Both the position numbers and the translations under genes were made by a program. A stretch of 34,309 nt of DNA, taken from assembly GCF_013004695.1 (NCBI RefSeq), contig NZ_JABEMG010000040.1, positions 1 to 34,309 of the forward strand, written 5' to 3'. This document shows positions 25,794 to 34,309 of this stretch, piece after piece. The stretch comes from Promicromonospora citrea (GTDB lineage: Bacteria; Actinomycetota; Actinomycetes; Actinomycetales; Cellulomonadaceae). The notes under the pieces are model-generated. The model worked only from the letters and a program-made list of their open reading frames with translations. It did not search any database and was not told the origin of the DNA. How positions within the stretch are numbered: position 1 is the first letter of the stretch; every line of letters starts with the position of its first letter.

Positions 25794-27215
25794 GTGACTC
25801 TCCGCCTGTACGACACCGCCACGCGCGAGGTGCGCGACTTCACCCCCCTCACCCCGGGCGAGGTCGGCATCTACCTGTGTGGCGCCACCGTGCAGGCACC
25901 ACCCCATGTCGGCCACCTGCGCCCCGCCGTCGCCTTCGACGTGCTGCGGCGCTGGCTCACGCGCAAGGGGCTGCGGGTCACCCTGATCCGCAACGTCACC
26001 GACATCGACGACAAGGTGCTGACCAAGTCCGCGGCCGCGGGCCGTGAGTGGTGGGCGCACGCCGCGCTCTACGAGCGGGTGTTCACCCGGGCGTACGACG
26101 CCCTCGGCGTCCTGCCGCCCACCTACGAGCCGCGCGCCACCGGCAGCGTGCCCGAGATGGTCGCGCTCATGGAGCGCCTCGTCGAGAAGGGCCACGCGTA
26201 CACCACCGGCGAGGGCAACGTCTGGTTCGACGTGCACTCCTGGCCCGCCTACGGCGAGCTCACGCGGCAGCGGGTCGAGGACCTCAGCCCCGAGGAGGGC
26301 GCCGACACCGCGGGCGCCGCGTCCGACAAGAAGAACCCGCACGACTTCGCGCTGTGGAAGGCCCCCAAGCCCGGCGAGCCGGAGACCGCCTCCTGGGACA
26401 CCCCGTACGGCCGCGGCCGGCCGGGCTGGCACCTCGAGTGCTCCGCCATGTCGCACCGGTACCTGGGCGAGTCGTTCGACATCCACGGCGGCGGGCTCGA
26501 CCTGCGGTTCCCGCACCACGAGAACGAGCAGGCGCAGTCGCGGGCCGCGGGCTACGGGTTCGCGCAGCGCTGGATGCACGTCGCCTGGGTCACGCAGGCC
26601 GGTGTCAAGATGTCGAAGTCGCTCGGCAACGGGCTGCTGGTCGAGGAGCTGCTCACGCAGGCACCCGCGCCCGTCGTGCGCTACGCGCTCGCCTCCGTGC
26701 AGTACCGCTCGATGCTGGAGTGGGCGCCCGACACCCTGGACGAGGCCCGCACCACGTGGGAGCGGCTGTCCGGGTTCGTCACGCGCGCGTCCGAGCGCGT
26801 GGGCGACGTACCGGCGGACGAGGTCGCCAAGGCCGACGTGCCGCAGGCCTTCGCCGACGCGATGGACGACGACCTGAACGTGCCCCAGGCGCTCGCCGTG
26901 GTGCACGAGCACCTGCGGGCGGGCAACACGGCCCTGGCGGCGGGCGACGACGCGGCGGTCCGGACCGAGCTCGTGGCCCTCCGCGCGATGCTCGACGTGC
27001 TGGGCCTTGACCCGGCCGACCCGCAGTGGTCGACGTCGTCGGACGACCGGCACGCGGCCGCCCTGGACGCCCTCGTGACGGCCGAGCTCGCCGCGCGCGC
27101 CCAGGCGCGCGCCGCGAAGGACTGGGCCACCTCCGACGCGATCCGTGACCGCCTGGCGGCGGCGGGCATCGAGGTCCAGGACTCCGCCGACGGCGCCCGC
27201 TGGGCGCTGTCCTGA
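25794..27215 (+). CDS. cysS: cysteinyl-tRNA synthetase
   Basis: This 473-residue class I synthetase charges tRNA-Cys. The start [17 protein letters not shown] is typical. The HIGH-like motif HVGH follows the zinc Cys in [17 protein letters not shown]; further zinc ligands are in [10 protein letters not shown] and [19 protein letters not shown] is the KMSKS loop. A helical anticodon-binding C-terminus contains [17 protein letters not shown]. Lengths and motifs are normal, and it is distinct from MshC. It belongs to the conserved carD-ispD-ispF-cysS-rlmB order, here interrupted by three genes. Confidence 0.96.
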   Translation: MTLRLYDTATREVRDFTPLTPGEVGIYLCGATVQAPPHVGHLRPAVAFDVLRRWLTRKGLRVTLIRNVTDIDDKVLTKSAAAGREWWAHAALYERVFTRAYDALGVLPPTYEPRATGSVPEMVALMERLVEKGHAYTTGEGNVWFDVHSWPAYGELTRQRVEDLSPEEGADTAGAASDKKNPHDFALWKAPKPGEPETASWDTPYGRGRPGWHLECSAMSHRYLGESFDIHGGGLDLRFPHHENEQAQSRAAGYGFAQRWMHVAWVTQAGVKMSKSLGNGLLVEELLTQAPAPVVRYALASVQYRSMLEWAPDTLDEARTTWERLSGFVTRASERVGDVPADEVAKADVPQAFADAMDDDLNVPQALAVVHEHLRAGNTALAAGDDAAVRTELVALRAMLDVLGLDPADPQWSTSSDDRHAAALDALVTAELAARAQARAAKDWATSDAIRDRLAAAGIEVQDSADGARWALS

Positions 27216-27244
27216 TCCGAACCACCGGCTGAGAGAGATACACG

Positions 27245-28237
27245 ATGGCAGGCAACTCCAAGCGCCCGGGTGCGGTGCGCAAGGCCGGCTCCAAGAAGGG
27301 TGCCCAGGTCGGCACCGGCGGGCACAAGCGCAAGGCCCTCCAGGGCAAGGGACCGACGCCCAAGGCGGAGGACCGCACGTACCACCCGGCCCACCAGCGC
27401 AAGCTCGCCGCCGAGCGGCGCGCCGCCGCCGCCCAGCGCCGCCCCGGCACGCCCGGCGGGCGCGGGGCGGGCCGCAAGGGGGCGGGGGCCGCCGAGGTCG
27501 TGGCCGGGCGCAACTCGGTGCTCGAGGCGCTGCGCGCCGAGATGCCGGCCGAGGGCCTGTACATCGCGTCGCGGATCGACGCGGACGACCGCACCCAGGA
27601 GATCCTCGAGATCGCCCACGCGCGCAGCCTGCCGATGTACGAGGCGTCCCGCGTCGACCTGGACCGGATCACCGACGGCGCCGTGCACCAGGGCGTCGCC
27701 ATGAAGGTGCCGCCGTACGACTACCGGGACGCCGACGACCTGCTCGACGCCGCGGCCGAGGCCGGCGTGCCGCCGCTGATCGTGGCGCTCGACAACGTGA
27801 CCGACCCCCGCAACCTCGGCGCCGTCCTGCGCTCGGGCGGCGCGTTCGGGGCGCACGGCGTGCTCGTGCCCGAGCGGCGCTCCGCCGGCGTGACGGCGTC
27901 GGCCTGGAAGGTGTCCGCGGGGGCGGCGGCCCGTGTGCCCGTCGCGCGGACGACCAACCTGGCGCGCGAGCTCACCGCGCTCAAGAAGGCGGGCTGCTTC
28001 GTGGTCGGCCTGGACGCGGGCGGCGACATGCCCGTCGGCGACGTCGCGTACGCGACCGACCCGCTCGTGCTCGTCGTCGGCTCCGAGGGCAAGGGCCTGT
28101 CCCGGCTGGTGCGCGAGGCGTGCGACGCCGTCGTGTCCATCCCGATCGCGGACACCACCGAGTCGCTCAACGCCGCCGTCGCGGCCGGGATCACGCTGTA
28201 CGAGGTGGCGAAGCAGCGCTCCGCGGCCGTCGACTAG
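27245..28237 (+). CDS. rlmB: 23S rRNA (guanosine-2'-O)-methyltransferase RlmB (TrmH/SpoU family)
   Basis: This 330-residue SpoU methyltransferase has a long basic, low-complexity N-terminal extension (about residues 1-80: Lys/Arg/Gly/Pro-rich) typical of actinobacterial RlmB. A substrate-binding domain follows (VVAGRNSVLEALRAEMPAEGLYIAS). The knotted SPOUT domain shows motif 1 LDNVTDPRNLGAVLRSGGAFG, motif 2 VVGSEGKGLSRLVREACD and motif 3 IPIADTTESLNAAVAAGITLYE. It modifies G2251-equivalent rRNA using S-adenosylmethionine. It follows cysS by 29 bp. Its TAG stop lies in CTAG, whose reverse is the stop of the convergent gene. Confidence 0.94.
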   Translation: MAGNSKRPGAVRKAGSKKGAQVGTGGHKRKALQGKGPTPKAEDRTYHPAHQRKLAAERRAAAAQRRPGTPGGRGAGRKGAGAAEVVAGRNSVLEALRAEMPAEGLYIASRIDADDRTQEILEIAHARSLPMYEASRVDLDRITDGAVHQGVAMKVPPYDYRDADDLLDAAAEAGVPPLIVALDNVTDPRNLGAVLRSGGAFGAHGVLVPERRSAGVTASAWKVSAGAAARVPVARTTNLARELTALKKAGCFVVGLDAGGDMPVGDVAYATDPLVLVVGSEGKGLSRLVREACDAVVSIPIADTTESLNAAVAAGITLYEVAKQRSAAVD

Positions 28238-29490
28238 GTCTCCGGGGCGGACTCCAGCTCGGCCTCGTCCGGTGCGAGGCCGAGCACCGCGTCCTCGTCC
28301 GGGCGGTGCCGCAGCACGTTCTCCACGTACGACCGCGCCGCCTCCGGCAGCGGGATGTCCCGCTGCGCCTGCTGGGAGATGAACCAGCGGTGGTCGAGGA
28401 TCTCGTGGAAGAGCTGCGCGGGCTCGAGCTTGCGGCGCAGCTCGCGCGGCACGGCGTCGATCGTCGGGCGGAACACCTGGCGCACCCACGCGTGCGCGAC
28501 GATCTGCTCCGAGTCGTTCTGCCGGTCCGTCGCGGCGCGGTAGCTGTCGAGGTCGTTGAGCAGGCGGCGGGCCTGGTTCTCCTGGACGTCGAGACCCGTG
28601 AGGCGCAGCAGCCGGCGCGAGTGGTGCCCGGCGTCGACGACCTTGGGCTGGATGCGCACCGTGGTGCCGTCGATGTCGGTGGTGATCTCCAGCTCGTCCA
28701 CGTCGAAGCCGAGGTCGTTGAGCCGCTCGATCCGGGCGGCCACGCGCCAGCGCTCGTCCACGTCGAACGCCTCCGACCCCGTCAGCGCGTCCCACAGCTC
28801 GTTGTAGCGCTCCACGAGGGCGTCGCCGATGGCGACCTCGTCCACGTCCTCGTCGAGCAGCTCGCCCGCCGAGAGGTCCATGAGCTCACCGATGATGTTG
28901 GTGCGCGCCAGGTCGACGTCGTAGTTGCGCTGGCCGTCGGTGAGCCGGCGGTGCATGTCGCCCGTCTCGGCGTCGACGAGGTAGGCCGCGAAGGTCTCGG
29001 CGTCGCGCCGGAAGAGCGTGTTGGAGAGCGACACGTCGCCCCAGTAGAAGCCGACCAGGTGCAGGCGCACCAGGAGGACCGCGAGGGCGTCGATGAGGCG
29101 CGTGGCGGTGTCGGGGCGCAGGTCCTGGCTGAACAGGGCGCGGTAGGGCAGCGAGAACGACAGGTGCTCGGTGACGAGCACGGCCTCCAGCCGCTCGCCG
29201 TCGGGCGCCTTCCGGCCGGTGATGACGCCGACGGGGACGACGGACGGCACCTCGATGCGGTGGAGCTGCCGCAGCAGCTCGTACTCGCGGTAGGCGACGG
29301 TCTCGCCGATCTCCTTGATGGCGATGACGCGGCCGCCGTGGTTGACGAAGCGGACCACGTGCCGCGAGATGCCCTGGGGCAGTGCCGCCAGGACGTCCTC
29401 GGGCCAGTCGACCAGCGGCACGTCCCACGGGAGGTCCAGCAGTGCCGGGTCGGGTGCGGCCGCGGTGATCTGAAGGTTCTGCTGGGCCAT
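28234..29490 (-). CDS. DUF4032 protein with kinase-fold catalytic residues
   Basis: This 418-residue soluble protein has an N-terminal region that reads as a protein-kinase-like fold. It has a VAIK-type lysine, K59 in RVIAIKEIG, helix-C acidic residues E69/E71, a catalytic-loop-like GDVSLSN (D152, N157) and a metal-binding Asp, D173 in YLVDAETGD. The C-terminal half (about 240-400) is the DUF4032-specific part, with RIERLNDLGFDVDELEI and LLRLTGLDVQENQARRLLND. The substrate is unknown. ATG 29490 is preferred over 29499 because GAGAAT lies 7 nt before it and no ribosome site is seen. It shares a CTAG stop with rlmB and lies just upstream of the repeat at 29516. Confidence 0.85.
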   Translation of the reverse strand: MAQQNLQITAAAPDPALLDLPWDVPLVDWPEDVLAALPQGISRHVVRFVNHGGRVIAIKEIGETVAYREYELLRQLHRIEVPSVVPVGVITGRKAPDGERLEAVLVTEHLSFSLPYRALFSQDLRPDTATRLIDALAVLLVRLHLVGFYWGDVSLSNTLFRRDAETFAAYLVDAETGDMHRRLTDGQRNYDVDLARTNIIGELMDLSAGELLDEDVDEVAIGDALVERYNELWDALTGSEAFDVDERWRVAARIERLNDLGFDVDELEITTDIDGTTVRIQPKVVDAGHHSRRLLRLTGLDVQENQARRLLNDLDSYRAATDRQNDSEQIVAHAWVRQVFRPTIDAVPRELRRKLEPAQLFHEILDHRWFISQQAQRDIPLPEAARSYVENVLRHRPDEDAVLGLAPDEAELESAPET

Positions 29491-29515
29491 GGGCACCATT
29501 CTCGCTGACGGACTT

Positions 29516-29603
29516 CGCCGAGGTAGTCGTGTGGCGAGGTAGTCACCTGGCGAAGTAGTACTCCTTCGCTGCGTGACTACCTCGCCACACGACTACCTCG
29601 GCG
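29516..29603. repeat. palindromic 16-nt repeat element, locus 2
   Basis: Arms 29516-29546 and 29573-29603 are perfectly complementary over 31 bp. Each arm consists of two 16-nt units of the GCGAGGTAGTCA type. A third, diverged unit (TGGCGAAGTAGTACTC, 29548-29563) and CTTCGC (29564-29569) form an inner hairpin (GCGAAG with CTTCGC). The element fills the gap between the ABC ATPase stop and the DUF4032 start, both on the minus strand. It is the same family as 19653-19793, 10 kb away, and is probably a terminator for the ATPase gene. Confidence 0.9.
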
Positions 29604-29617
29604 AGGGGTGAGAGGTA

Positions 29618-30736
<1,119 letters not shown>

Positions 30737-30753
30737 GAGAAAACATCCCTCCA

Positions 30754-30771
30754 CCGGCAGGTACGTGCCGG
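30754..30771 (-). promoter_or_regulatory. hairpin in the leader of the sugar ATPase gene
   Basis: CCGGCA (30754-30759) and TGCCGG (30766-30771) make a 6-bp stem with a 6-nt loop, ending just before the GGAGGG ribosome site of the ATPase gene. It could affect translation or mRNA stability. The 170-bp region up to 30906 also contains TTGACG and TACGAT on the minus strand, but their spacing is wrong for one promoter. Confidence 0.35.
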
Positions 30772-30906
30772 ACGATCCGTTGTGGTCGGGTGCCGTTGCT
30801 TCCACTGACGTGTCGGCGGTGACACTGTTGCAGCGCGATCGTACCCCGCTTCGTCAAGATCCCGGTATCGGCCAGGTCACGGCGGGGTCAGGCCGCGCTC
30901 AGCGGC

Positions 30907-33243
30907 TCACTGCGGCTCCTCGCCCCGCAGCGTCCGCGCGAGGTCGACGAGCACGCCGGCCAGCGCGTCCGGGTCGTGCACGCGGTGGGACGCCAGGGTG
31001 TCGCCCGTGCCGACCTTGATCGACAGGTCGCCCTGCTCGAGCGAGCCGAAGGCGCTCTCGTCCGTGGTGTCGTCGCCCGCGTACAGCACCCGCACCTTCT
31101 CGACGCCGAGCTCGGCCGCGACGGTGCCGCGCAGCCTGCGCAGCGACTCGCCCTTGCTCGTGCTCACGACGGACACCTCGACGACGTCCTTGCCGTGCAT
31201 GGCCGGCAGGCCGAGGTTGGCGGCCACCTCGTCGGCGGCCACGGTGATCGCCGCGGCGTCGTCCACGCTCGCCAGGCGCGTGTGGACGACGGCGGCCGCG
31301 GGCTTGACCTGCACCCACGCCCCCTCGCGGCCGGAGACGGCGGACTCGAACCCCGCGACGAGCGCGTCGAGCTGGCCCGACTGCGTGGTGCTCAGCTCGA
31401 ACGGCACCTGCTCGACCCCCGAGCTGGTGGAGCGCCCCGCCTCGGCGCCGTGGCTGCCGACGAGGAACGTGCCCTCGGGCGCGTCGGCACGCTCGGCCAG
31501 GTCGGACAGGTCCCGGCCGGAGACGAACGCGAGCCGCACTGGTCCCTCCTGCGTCAGCTCGTGCACCTGCTCGATGGCGGCGCGGGCCGCCGTCGTCATG
31601 GCCGACGCCTTGGGGTCGTCCACGAGCGGGGCGAGCGTGCCGTCGAAGTCGCACGCGACGAGCCAGCCGGTGGTCGGCTTGCGGCGGCGGGTGCTCGTCC
31701 CGTTCCGCCGGGTGAGCCGGCCGGTGCGCCCCGCGGCCTCGGGGACGGCCGTGAACGCCGCCAGCGCGTCGTGCAGGCTGTGGTGCCGCGGCTCGGCGGC
31801 GCGCGGGTCGGCGACCTGCGGCCGGGGCGGCACGGCGGTGAGCACGCCGAGGAAGGACTCCGACCACTTGGCGACGTCGTCGGCCAGGACCTTGCGGCGC
31901 AGGCGGCGCATGCGGCGGCGCTGCTCCTTGGGGTCCATCGTGGCCGCCGCGACGATGATGTCCTTCATGCCGTCGATGTCGTGCGGGTTGACGAGCAGCG
32001 GGCCGGGCGAGAGCTCGTCGGCGGCGCCGGTGAACTCGCTGAGCACGAGCGTCCCGCGGTCGTCGGAGCGCGCCGCGATGTACTCCTTGGCGACGAGGTT
32101 CATGCCGTCGCGCAGGGAGGTCACGAGCAGCACGTCGGCCGCGAGGTAGAGCGCGGCCATCTCCTCGGGCGGGTAGGAGTGGTGCAGGTAGTGGATGGCG
32201 GAGTGGCCGAGCTCTCCGTACTCGCCGTTGATGCGCCCCACCAGCACCTCCACGTGCTCGCGGAGCTCCTGGTAGGCGCCGACGTTCTCGCGGCTCGGGC
32301 TGGCCACCTGCACGAGCGTGTGGTGCTCGACGTCGAGCCGCCCGTCCTCGAGCAGTTCCCCGTAGGCCTTGATGCGGTGCCGGATGCCCTTGGTGTAGTC
32401 GAGCCGGTCGACGCCGAGCATGAGCACGTCGGGGTCGCCGAGGTCGGCACGGATCTCCTTGGCGCGCGCCTGGACCTCCGGCGTGCGGGCCAGGGTGTCG
32501 AACCGGCGCGAGTCGATCGAGATGGGGAACGACGACGCGCGCACGTGCCGCCCGGGTCGTCCGTCGGCGTCGGGGATGGTGATGACGGGGCCGCGCGTCG
32601 TGTAGCCGGTGAGGCGGCGGGCCGAGCGGACGAAGTTCGCGGCGTCGCCGTTGCGCTGGAAGCCGACCAGGTCGGCGCCCAGCAGGCCGTCGATGATCTG
32701 CCGCCGCCACGGGAGCTGGGCGAACAGCTCGACCGGCGGGAACGGGATGTGGTCGAAGAACCCGATGCGCAGGTCGGGGCGCAGGTCGCGCAGCATGCGC
32801 GGGACGAGCTGGAGCTGGTAGTCGTGCACCCACACCACGCCGCCCTCCGCCGCCTGCTCGGCGGCGGCGTCGGCGAAGCGCTGGTTGACGCGGCGGTAGG
32901 CGTCCCACCACTGGCGGTGGTAGGCGGGCGGCGCGATGACGTCGTGGTAGAGCGGCCAGAGGGTGTCGTTCGAGAAGCCCTCGTAGTAGCGCTTGATCTC
33001 GGTGGCGCTCAGCGTCACCGGGACCAGCAGCATCCCGTCGGCCGTGAACGGCTCGTGCGCGAGGTCGGGGGCACCGGACCAGCCGACCCAGGCGCCGTCG
33101 GCGTCCTGCATCACGGGCTCCAGGGCGGTGACCAGACCGCCGGGGGACCTCTGCCAGGTCAGCTCGCCGTCGGGGCCGACCGAGAAGTCGACCGGAAGCC
33201 GGTTCGCGACGACGACCAGATCGTACCCGTCTTTACCCGGCAA
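30907..33243 (-). CDS. fused trehalose-6-phosphate synthase / trehalose-6-phosphate phosphatase (OtsA-OtsB)
   Basis: This 778-residue bifunctional enzyme makes trehalose from UDP-glucose and glucose 6-phosphate in two steps. Residues 1 to about 475 form the GT20 synthase: [57 protein letters not shown] and [15 protein letters not shown] linker (about 480-520) holds a basic stretch ([12 protein letters not shown]). From about residue 525 the HAD phosphatase begins with [11 protein letters not shown] (two catalytic Asp), then [19 protein letters not shown] and [14 protein letters not shown]. The start is TTG at 33243, with AAGGAG 7 nt upstream; in-frame TTG 33288 has no such site. The protein should be cytoplasmic and stress-related. 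In many bacteria these are two genes. Confidence 0.93.
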   Translation of the reverse strand: MPGKDGYDLVVVANRLPVDFSVGPDGELTWQRSPGGLVTALEPVMQDADGAWVGWSGAPDLAHEPFTADGMLLVPVTLSATEIKRYYEGFSNDTLWPLYHDVIAPPAYHRQWWDAYRRVNQRFADAAAEQAAEGGVVWVHDYQLQLVPRMLRDLRPDLRIGFFDHIPFPPVELFAQLPWRRQIIDGLLGADLVGFQRNGDAANFVRSARRLTGYTTRGPVITIPDADGRPGRHVRASSFPISIDSRRFDTLARTPEVQARAKEIRADLGDPDVLMLGVDRLDYTKGIRHRIKAYGELLEDGRLDVEHHTLVQVASPSRENVGAYQELREHVEVLVGRINGEYGELGHSAIHYLHHSYPPEEMAALYLAADVLLVTSLRDGMNLVAKEYIAARSDDRGTLVLSEFTGAADELSPGPLLVNPHDIDGMKDIIVAAATMDPKEQRRRMRRLRRKVLADDVAKWSESFLGVLTAVPPRPQVADPRAAEPRHHSLHDALAAFTAVPEAAGRTGRLTRRNGTSTRRRKPTTGWLVACDFDGTLAPLVDDPKASAMTTAARAAIEQVHELTQEGPVRLAFVSGRDLSDLAERADAPEGTFLVGSHGAEAGRSTSSGVEQVPFELSTTQSGQLDALVAGFESAVSGREGAWVQVKPAAAVVHTRLASVDDAAAITVAADEVAANLGLPAMHGKDVVEVSVVSTSKGESLRRLRGTVAAELGVEKVRVLYAGDDTTDESAFGSLEQGDLSIKVGTGDTLASHRVHDPDALAGVLVDLARTLRGEEPQ

Positions 33244-33287
33244 TGTACTGCTCCTTGGAGGTAGAAGAGTCACGCTGTCCAGCGTCA

Positions 33288-33315
33288 AGACTACCGAGGT
33301 CTTGTACCTGGTCAG
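33288..33315 (-). promoter_or_regulatory. candidate promoter of the trehalose gene
   Basis: On the minus strand CTGACC (33315-33310) and TAGTCT (33293-33288) are separated by 16 bp. This would start transcription near 33281 and give a leader of about 38 nt containing AAGGAG. Match quality is moderate. Confidence 0.35.
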
Positions 33316-33417
33316 GGTAACGAGATCTGTTTCACTCGCGTCCCGAGATCCCTCCGGCGCTGGTCAGCGGGTCGGCCGTGCCGGGCGTGGTGGCGCGCAC
33401 CCGCGGTGGGCGGCCGA

Positions 33418-33423
33418 TAGCGT
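33418..33423 (+). promoter_or_regulatory. putative -10 (TAGCGT) for the kinase gene
   Basis: TAGCGT ends 7 nt before the ATG at 33431, with no ribosome site between, which fits leaderless initiation. The same hexamer is used before the PLP-enzyme gene and the second pstS. Confidence 0.5.
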
Positions 33424-33430
33424 GTGCCCC

Positions 33431-34309
33431 ATGGAGGAGGTGGAGACCTCGGTCGTCCCGCTCGGCGGGGGGCCCGCGGCCGGCTCGCAGCTCGGCGGGT
33501 ACACGGTCGTGCGCGAGATCGGGTCGGGCGCCATGGGTGCCGTCTACCGGGCGGTGGACGGCGGCGGCAACGCCGTCGCGCTCAAGGTGCTGCACCGCCA
33601 CCTCGACGACCCGTCGGCCCGCGAACGGCTGCGCCGCGAGGCCGCCGCGCTGCAGGGCCTGCGCCACCCCGCCGTCGCCCGCGTGCTCGACGCGGAGCTC
33701 GAGGGGCCGGACGCCTTCATCGTCACCGAGCTCGTCGAGGGCCCGACGCTCGAGGAGGAGATCGACGAGCGCGGTCCGCTCGACCCCCGCGACCTCTTCG
33801 AGCTCGCCGACCAGCTCGCCGACGCGCTCGAGGCGGTGCACGGCACCGGCGTCGTGCACCGCGACCTCACGCCGTCCAACGTGCTCATCGCGCGCACCGG
33901 GCCCGTGCTCATCGACTTCGGGCTCGCGCAGGGGCCGAACGACCCGCGCGCGACGCGCACCGGCTTCGTCATGGGCACGCCCGGCTACCTCGCGCCCGAG
34001 CTGCTCGACGGCGCCGAGCCCGGCCCCGACACCGACTGGTGGTCGTGGGCCGCCGTGCTCGCGTTCGCCGGCACCGGGCGCGCGCCCTTCGGCGTGCGGC
34101 CCACCGAGCTCGTGCTGCGCCGGTCCCGCCGGGGCGAGGCCGACCTCGACGGTCTCCCGCCGCGCGCCGAGCGCGCCCTCGGCTCCGCGCTGCGCGCCGT
34201 GCCCGCCGAGCGCTGGGGACCCGACGAGGTGGCGCGCGCGCTCAAGGCCGAGTCGGTCGCCTTCCTCGCCGCCGCCCAGGGCGACGACGGCGAGAGCACC
34301 GTCGTGCTC
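33431..34309 (+). CDS. Ser/Thr protein kinase (Hanks type), 3' end beyond window
   Basis: The first 293 codons are present; the frame is open to the edge. After a short N-terminus the kinase domain starts at about residue 24 with the Gly-rich loop REIGSGAMGAVYRA. The ATP-binding Lys is K52 (AVALKVLH), followed by VVHRDLTPSNVLI (H143, catalytic D145, N150), DFG as VLIDFGLAQ (D162) and GTPGYLAPE. T147 replaces the Lys of the usual HRDLKPxN. The C-lobe is shorter and variable after TDWWSWAAVLAFAGTGRAPFG. Membrane or sensor domains, if any, lie beyond the window. It diverges from the trehalose gene; no partner phosphatase is in view. Confidence 0.88.
   Translation, partial: MEEVETSVVPLGGGPAAGSQLGGYTVVREIGSGAMGAVYRAVDGGGNAVALKVLHRHLDDPSARERLRREAAALQGLRHPAVARVLDAELEGPDAFIVTELVEGPTLEEEIDERGPLDPRDLFELADQLADALEAVHGTGVVHRDLTPSNVLIARTGPVLIDFGLAQGPNDPRATRTGFVMGTPGYLAPELLDGAEPGPDTDWWSWAAVLAFAGTGRAPFGVRPTELVLRRSRRGEADLDGLPPRAERALGSALRAVPAERWGPDEVARALKAESVAFLAAAQGDDGESTVVL

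Noticed and set aside
30737-30805. In-frame GTG at 30805 as the start of the sugar ATPase
   Set aside because: It would add 23 non-family residues, and the GGAGG before ATG 30736 is a clear ribosome site.
30976-33264. 762-codon plus-strand frame opposite the trehalose gene
   Set aside because: It is a codon-position artefact of GC-rich DNA; the minus strand encodes well-conserved OtsA and OtsB motifs.

Overview
The window is very GC-rich DNA from an actinobacterium, most likely a member of the Micrococcales in the Cellulomonas / Cellulosimicrobium / Isoptericola neighbourhood. The evidence is the gene set: mycothiol synthesis (mshA), Lsr2, CarD, SenX3-RegX3 with two pstS genes, an MsiK/UgpC-type shared sugar ATPase, many GTG starts, and about ten genes whose start codon lies 6-8 nt after a TAnnnT-type -10 element (leaderless mRNA). 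Genus placement is inference. I see no RNA genes, insertion sequences, phage genes or CRISPR array.

Region 1 (1-4840) looks like a pyroglutamate (5-oxoproline) locus. A minus-strand operon encodes an NRAMP-like carrier, PxpA and a fused PxpB-PxpC cut by the window edge. Facing it is a secreted protein related to pyroglutamyl peptidase I whose catalytic Cys position reads Ser. Two near-identical operator-like sites sit in the shared intergenic region.

Region 2 (4884-11432) holds housekeeping genes: nadC, lysS, a small membrane protein, lsr2, a YbhE-type lactonase, mshA and gpmA. A three-copy 11-bp tandem repeat covers the nadC stop codon. Long inverted repeats follow lsr2 and gpmA.

Region 3 (11511-19648) is the phosphate regulon: phoU diverging from senX3-regX3, then two pstS lipoprotein genes and pstC-pstA-pstB. 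PHO-box-like 11-nt direct repeats precede phoU/senX3 and each pstS. A strong hairpin separates the second pstS from pstC and may set the ratio of binding protein to permease.

Region 4 (19649-28237): after pstB lies an array of 16-nt units (core GCGAGGTAGTCA) folding into a long palindrome. A lipoprotein gene and carD follow, then ispD-ispF, an inserted set (tetR, a sugar-lactone/alditol oxidase, a PLP aldolase-like enzyme), cysS and rlmB.

Region 5 (28234-34309) contains a DUF4032 protein that keeps kinase-fold catalytic residues, a second copy of the 16-nt palindrome, the sugar ABC ATPase, a fused trehalose-6-phosphate synthase/phosphatase, and the first 293 codons of a Ser/Thr kinase.

The least explained items are the dispersed 16-nt palindrome, which lies directly downstream of unrelated genes at two places, and the proposed pyroglutamate scavenging system with its Ser-substituted peptidase.
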